NCBI GenBank assembly: GCA_963550915.1
Contig: CAUVEB010000006.1
Span: 26,113-90,112, forward strand
Reading direction: 5' to 3'
DNA: 64,000 bases
Source of the DNA: Caviibacter sp963550915
GTDB lineage: Bacteria; Fusobacteriota; Fusobacteriia; Fusobacteriales; Leptotrichiaceae
Shown: positions 61,774-64,000 of the stretch, one piece after another
Layout: each line of letters opens with the position of its first letter
Numbering within the stretch: the stretch's first letter is position 1
Program-made: the position numbers and the translations under genes
The notes under the pieces: model-generated
What the model saw: the letters and a program-made list of their open reading frames with translations, nothing else
What the model was told of the DNA's origin: nothing
Database searches by the model: none

Positions 61774-62232
61774 ATGGTTGAAATAGATATAACTTATGAT
61801 ATTGATGAAGTAGAAGAATATTTTGAAGAAGAAAAAATTAAAGAATATATAGAATATATTTTGAAAAATGAAAAAGAAAACTTTAATGAAAAAGATTTTT
61901 ATGTATCATTTATGTTAACAACAAATGAAGTTATACATCAAATAAATAAAGAATATAGAAATATGGATAGACCTACCGATGTTATATCATTTGCATATAA
62001 TGAAACTGAAAATGTAGGGCCTGTAGAAATAGTTGGAGATATAATAATATCAATTGATAAGGTTAGAGAACAAGCGAAAGAGTTTGGACATACAGATAAA
62101 AGAGAATTTTATTATTTACTAACACATGGGATGCTACATATTTTAGGTTATGATCACATTATAGAAGATGAAAAGAAAGTAATGCGTGAAAAAGAAGAAA
62201 GATATTTAAGTGCTTATGAATACAAAAGATAA
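61774..62232 (+). CDS. ybeY: Endoribonuclease YbeY
   Basis: 152 residues of the UPF0054 metalloprotein family, needed for 16S rRNA 3' maturation and ribosome quality control. The zinc motif HGMLHILGYDH is near 123, with NKEYRNMDRPTDVISFAY near 57. The ribosome site (AAAGGA, 61754-61759) is unusually far, 14 bases, from the ATG at 61774, and no better start is visible. The 3' end overlaps the next gene. Confidence 0.95.
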   Translation: MVEIDITYDIDEVEEYFEEEKIKEYIEYILKNEKENFNEKDFYVSFMLTTNEVIHQINKEYRNMDRPTDVISFAYNETENVGPVEIVGDIIISIDKVREQAKEFGHTDKREFYYLLTHGMLHILGYDHIIEDEKKVMREKEERYLSAYEYKR

Positions 62233-62974
62233 TAAGGATAATAAAGAAAAGAAAGTAATAGATAGTTTTAATAATTCTATTAATGGAATAATTGAAACAA
62301 TTAAAAGTGAAAGTCATATGAGATTTCATATATTAATAGCTATAGTTGTTATAATTTTATCACTGATGTTTGATATTAATAAGTATGAACTTTTTGTGCT
62401 TATGATTACAATATCACTTGTGTTTATATCTGAAATATTTAATACTGCTATTGAAAAAACAGTAGATTTAATAACTACAGAATATAACGAAACAGCCAAG
62501 TTTATAAAAGATGCAGCAGCAGGTGCTGTTATGGTTAGTACAATTTTATCTCTTTTTGTTGGATATATAATATTTTTTGATAAAATAACTAAGGTAATAA
62601 TAACAGGACATCAGTTTATTAAACTTACAGGTAGAATATCAAATATAACAGTATTAATTTTAGCTCTACTTTCAATATTAGTTGTCTTTATAAAAGCAAT
62701 AACAAGAAAAATGAATAGTAAAGGTACTGCGTTAGAAGGTGGAATGCCAAGTGGACATGCAACAATATCTTTTTCACTTGTAACTATAATCTCATATATA
62801 ACGAGAGATACAAGAGTTGTGCTACTTTCACTACTTTTAGCAATATTAGTTTGTCAAAGTAGAATAAAAACAGGTATTCATACTTTTAAAGAAGTATTAG
62901 TAGGTTCTTTTTTAGGATTTATAATAACATATGGTATATTACAAATTATGTATAGTTTAGGTAATTTATATTAG
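62216..62974 (+). CDS. Fusion of undecaprenol/diacylglycerol kinase (DgkA) and PAP2 phosphatase
   Basis: 252 residues, all-membrane protein with two enzymes. Residues about 10-115 are DgkA-like: SFNNSINGIIETIKSESHMR, then the active-site SEIFNTAIEKTVDLI near 73. Residues about 130-250 are a PAP2 phosphatase domain: GGMPSGHATISFS near 176 and QSRIKTGIHTFKEVLVGS near 212, matching the PSGH and SR-x5-H-x3-D/E motifs. The kinase would phosphorylate undecaprenol (or diacylglycerol) and the other half would dephosphorylate a prenyl or lipid phosphate. Start ATG 62216 (or GTG 62210) inside ybeY; no strong ribosome site, so coupled translation is likely. Confidence 0.88.
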   Translation: MNTKDNKDNKEKKVIDSFNNSINGIIETIKSESHMRFHILIAIVVIILSLMFDINKYELFVLMITISLVFISEIFNTAIEKTVDLITTEYNETAKFIKDAAAGAVMVSTILSLFVGYIIFFDKITKVIITGHQFIKLTGRISNITVLILALLSILVVFIKAITRKMNSKGTALEGGMPSGHATISFSLVTIISYITRDTRVVLLSLLLAILVCQSRIKTGIHTFKEVLVGSFLGFIITYGILQIMYSLGNLY

Positions 62975-62984
62975 GAGGATAAAA

Positions 62985-63926
62985 ATGGAAGAAAAAAATC
63001 TAGAAGAAGTATTAGTATATGGACATAAAAATCCAGATTCTGATGCTATATGTACATCAATTGCGTATGCAAATTTAAGAAATATGATAGTTAAAAATCA
63101 AAAATCAACAGCTGTAAGAATAGGAGAATTAAACGAAGAAACAAAATATGCACTAGAATATTTTGGTGTAGAATCACCTAGTTATGTGGCAGATATTTCA
63201 GGTAGAAAAGTAGTTTTAATAGACCACAACGAAAGAACGCAAACAGCAGATGGTTTTGAAAATGCAAAAGTATTAGAATTAATAGATCACCACAGAATAG
63301 CAAACTTTAAAACAGATGAACCACTTAAAGCAAGAGTAGAACCATATGGTTGTACATCTACTATAGTATGTGAAATGTATCAAGAAAAAAATATAGTACC
63401 TTGTAAACAAATGGCAGGTATGATGCTAAGTGCAATAATATCAGACACTTTATTATTCAAATCACCAACTTGCACACAAAATGATGTACAAGCTTGTAAA
63501 TATTTAGCACCTTTAGCAGAAGTAGATCTTAACTCTTATGGTATGGATATGCTAAAAGCAGGTACAAATCTAAGTCATAAATCAGAATATGAAATACTAA
63601 ATATGGATATGAAAATATTTGAATTAGAAAAAGGAAGATTTGGAATTGCACAAGTAAATACAGTAAATGAATCAGATATGTTAGTTAAAAAGAATGATTT
63701 CATAAAAGAAATTGAAAAAATGATAGTAGACTTAAAATTAGAAGGATTTATGTTTGTTATTACAAATATACTAACTAATAATTCAGTTGCAATAGTTAGA
63801 GGTAATAGAGTTGATATATTAGAAACAGCTTTTGGTAAGGCAATTAATGATGAAATAATTTTAAATGGTGTTGTATCAAGAAAAAAACAAATAGTTCCAC
63901 CATTAACAAGAGCAGCAAGTAATTAA
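62985..63926 (+). CDS. ppaC: Manganese-dependent inorganic pyrophosphatase (family II)
   Basis: 313 residues of the DHH/DHHA2 superfamily. Metal-binding motifs are YGHKNPDSDAICTSIAY near 12, LIDHNERTQ near 83, the DHH in LELIDHHRIANF near 103, and ISDTLLFKSPT near 155. The C-terminal substrate motif is SRKKQIVPPL. It hydrolyses pyrophosphate from biosynthesis. AGGAGG precedes the ATG, 10 bases after the DgkA-PAP2 gene. It ends at a strong terminator. Confidence 0.96.
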   Translation: MEEKNLEEVLVYGHKNPDSDAICTSIAYANLRNMIVKNQKSTAVRIGELNEETKYALEYFGVESPSYVADISGRKVVLIDHNERTQTADGFENAKVLELIDHHRIANFKTDEPLKARVEPYGCTSTIVCEMYQEKNIVPCKQMAGMMLSAIISDTLLFKSPTCTQNDVQACKYLAPLAEVDLNSYGMDMLKAGTNLSHKSEYEILNMDMKIFELEKGRFGIAQVNTVNESDMLVKKNDFIKEIEKMIVDLKLEGFMFVITNILTNNSVAIVRGNRVDILETAFGKAINDEIILNGVVSRKKQIVPPLTRAASN

Positions 63927-63946
63927 CAAAAAAATATAATATAATT

Positions 63947-63979
63947 AGTAGTACTAAAATTATTTAGTACTACTTTTTT
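63947..63979 (+). terminator. Terminator after ppaC
   Basis: AGTAGTACTA (63947-63956) and TAGTACTACT (63965-63974) form a 10-bp stem followed by six T. A purine-rich AAAGGAAAAG at the window end may be the next gene's ribosome site. Confidence 0.92.
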
Positions 63980-64000
63980 AATAGAAACACAAAGGAAAAG

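Noticed and set aside
1..64000. tRNA, rRNA, CRISPR array or intact transposase
   Set aside because: Looked for cloverleaf-type GC arms, regularly spaced repeats and transposase motifs by eye; none found. A dedicated scan could still reveal a weak case.

Overview
This is a very AT-rich window carrying a mostly housekeeping bacterial chromosome segment with a few accessory loci. I place it in the Fusobacteriota, most likely the Leptotrichiaceae (Streptobacillus/Sneathia-like). The reasons are the extreme A+T bias with Firmicutes-like gene content (PTS systems, GapN, PgpH, family II pyrophosphatase, DUF4037/DUF4125) combined with an outer-membrane beta-barrel protein ending in Phe. The genus is inference. 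No tRNA, rRNA, CRISPR array or intact insertion sequence was seen. Most transcription units are bounded by recognisable -35/-10 boxes and hairpin-plus-T terminators, and many genes use TTG or GTG starts.

Layout. 1-3058 (minus): a partial exonuclease III, a radical SAM protein translationally coupled to a YhhQ-type queuosine-precursor transporter (probable queuine salvage), and a glycolipid glycosyltransferase. 3267-10946 (plus): an L-ascorbate utilisation region with PTS IIA/IIC/IIB, an uncharacterised cytosolic beta-propeller, a PRD regulator, then UlaG, UlaE and UlaF. UlaD is not present. 11051-16179: cysteine desulfurase, HAD phosphatase and DnaE. 16321-23430: a glycyl-radical locus (activating enzyme, glucose-type PTS IICBA, DeoR regulator, glycyl radical enzyme, fructose-6-phosphate-aldolase-like protein), matching the parts of the E. 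coli YbiW/PflD anhydrosugar pathway. 23529-27410: a SAM hydrolase-family protein with a complete ECF transporter. 27445-31947 (minus): glucokinase, GapN, an alpha/beta hydrolase lacking its nucleophile Ser, and galactokinase.

32153-35424 (plus): proline iminopeptidase and a TPR / DUF4037 / DUF4125 trio of unknown role. 35425-36840 is the only clearly accessory patch: a 30-residue membrane peptide gene with its own promoter and terminator, a structured palindrome, and a decayed phage-type Rha/DinD gene. 36861-45452: L10 leader, rplJ-rplL-rpoB-rpoC. 45507-49212: gmk, rpoZ, dnaG (primase with all zinc ligands lost), rpoD. 49255-52153: ridA, then a lysine riboswitch controlling a fused binding-protein/permease and its ATPase. 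52517-57074 (minus): rpsA, ptsH (HPr with Asn46 instead of Ser46), a YiiX-like hydrolase and pcrA. 57204-59594: a GH18 endoglycosidase domain resembling EndoS fused to a C-terminal outer-membrane beta-barrel, the most striking gene here. 59703-63926: pgpH, ybeY, a DgkA-PAP2 fusion and ppaC.

The metabolic genes together describe a fermentative, PTS-dependent sugar scavenger. Ascorbate, anhydrosugars and galactose feed glycolysis, with GapN supplying NADPH. The surface GH18 protein would suit an animal-associated lifestyle.
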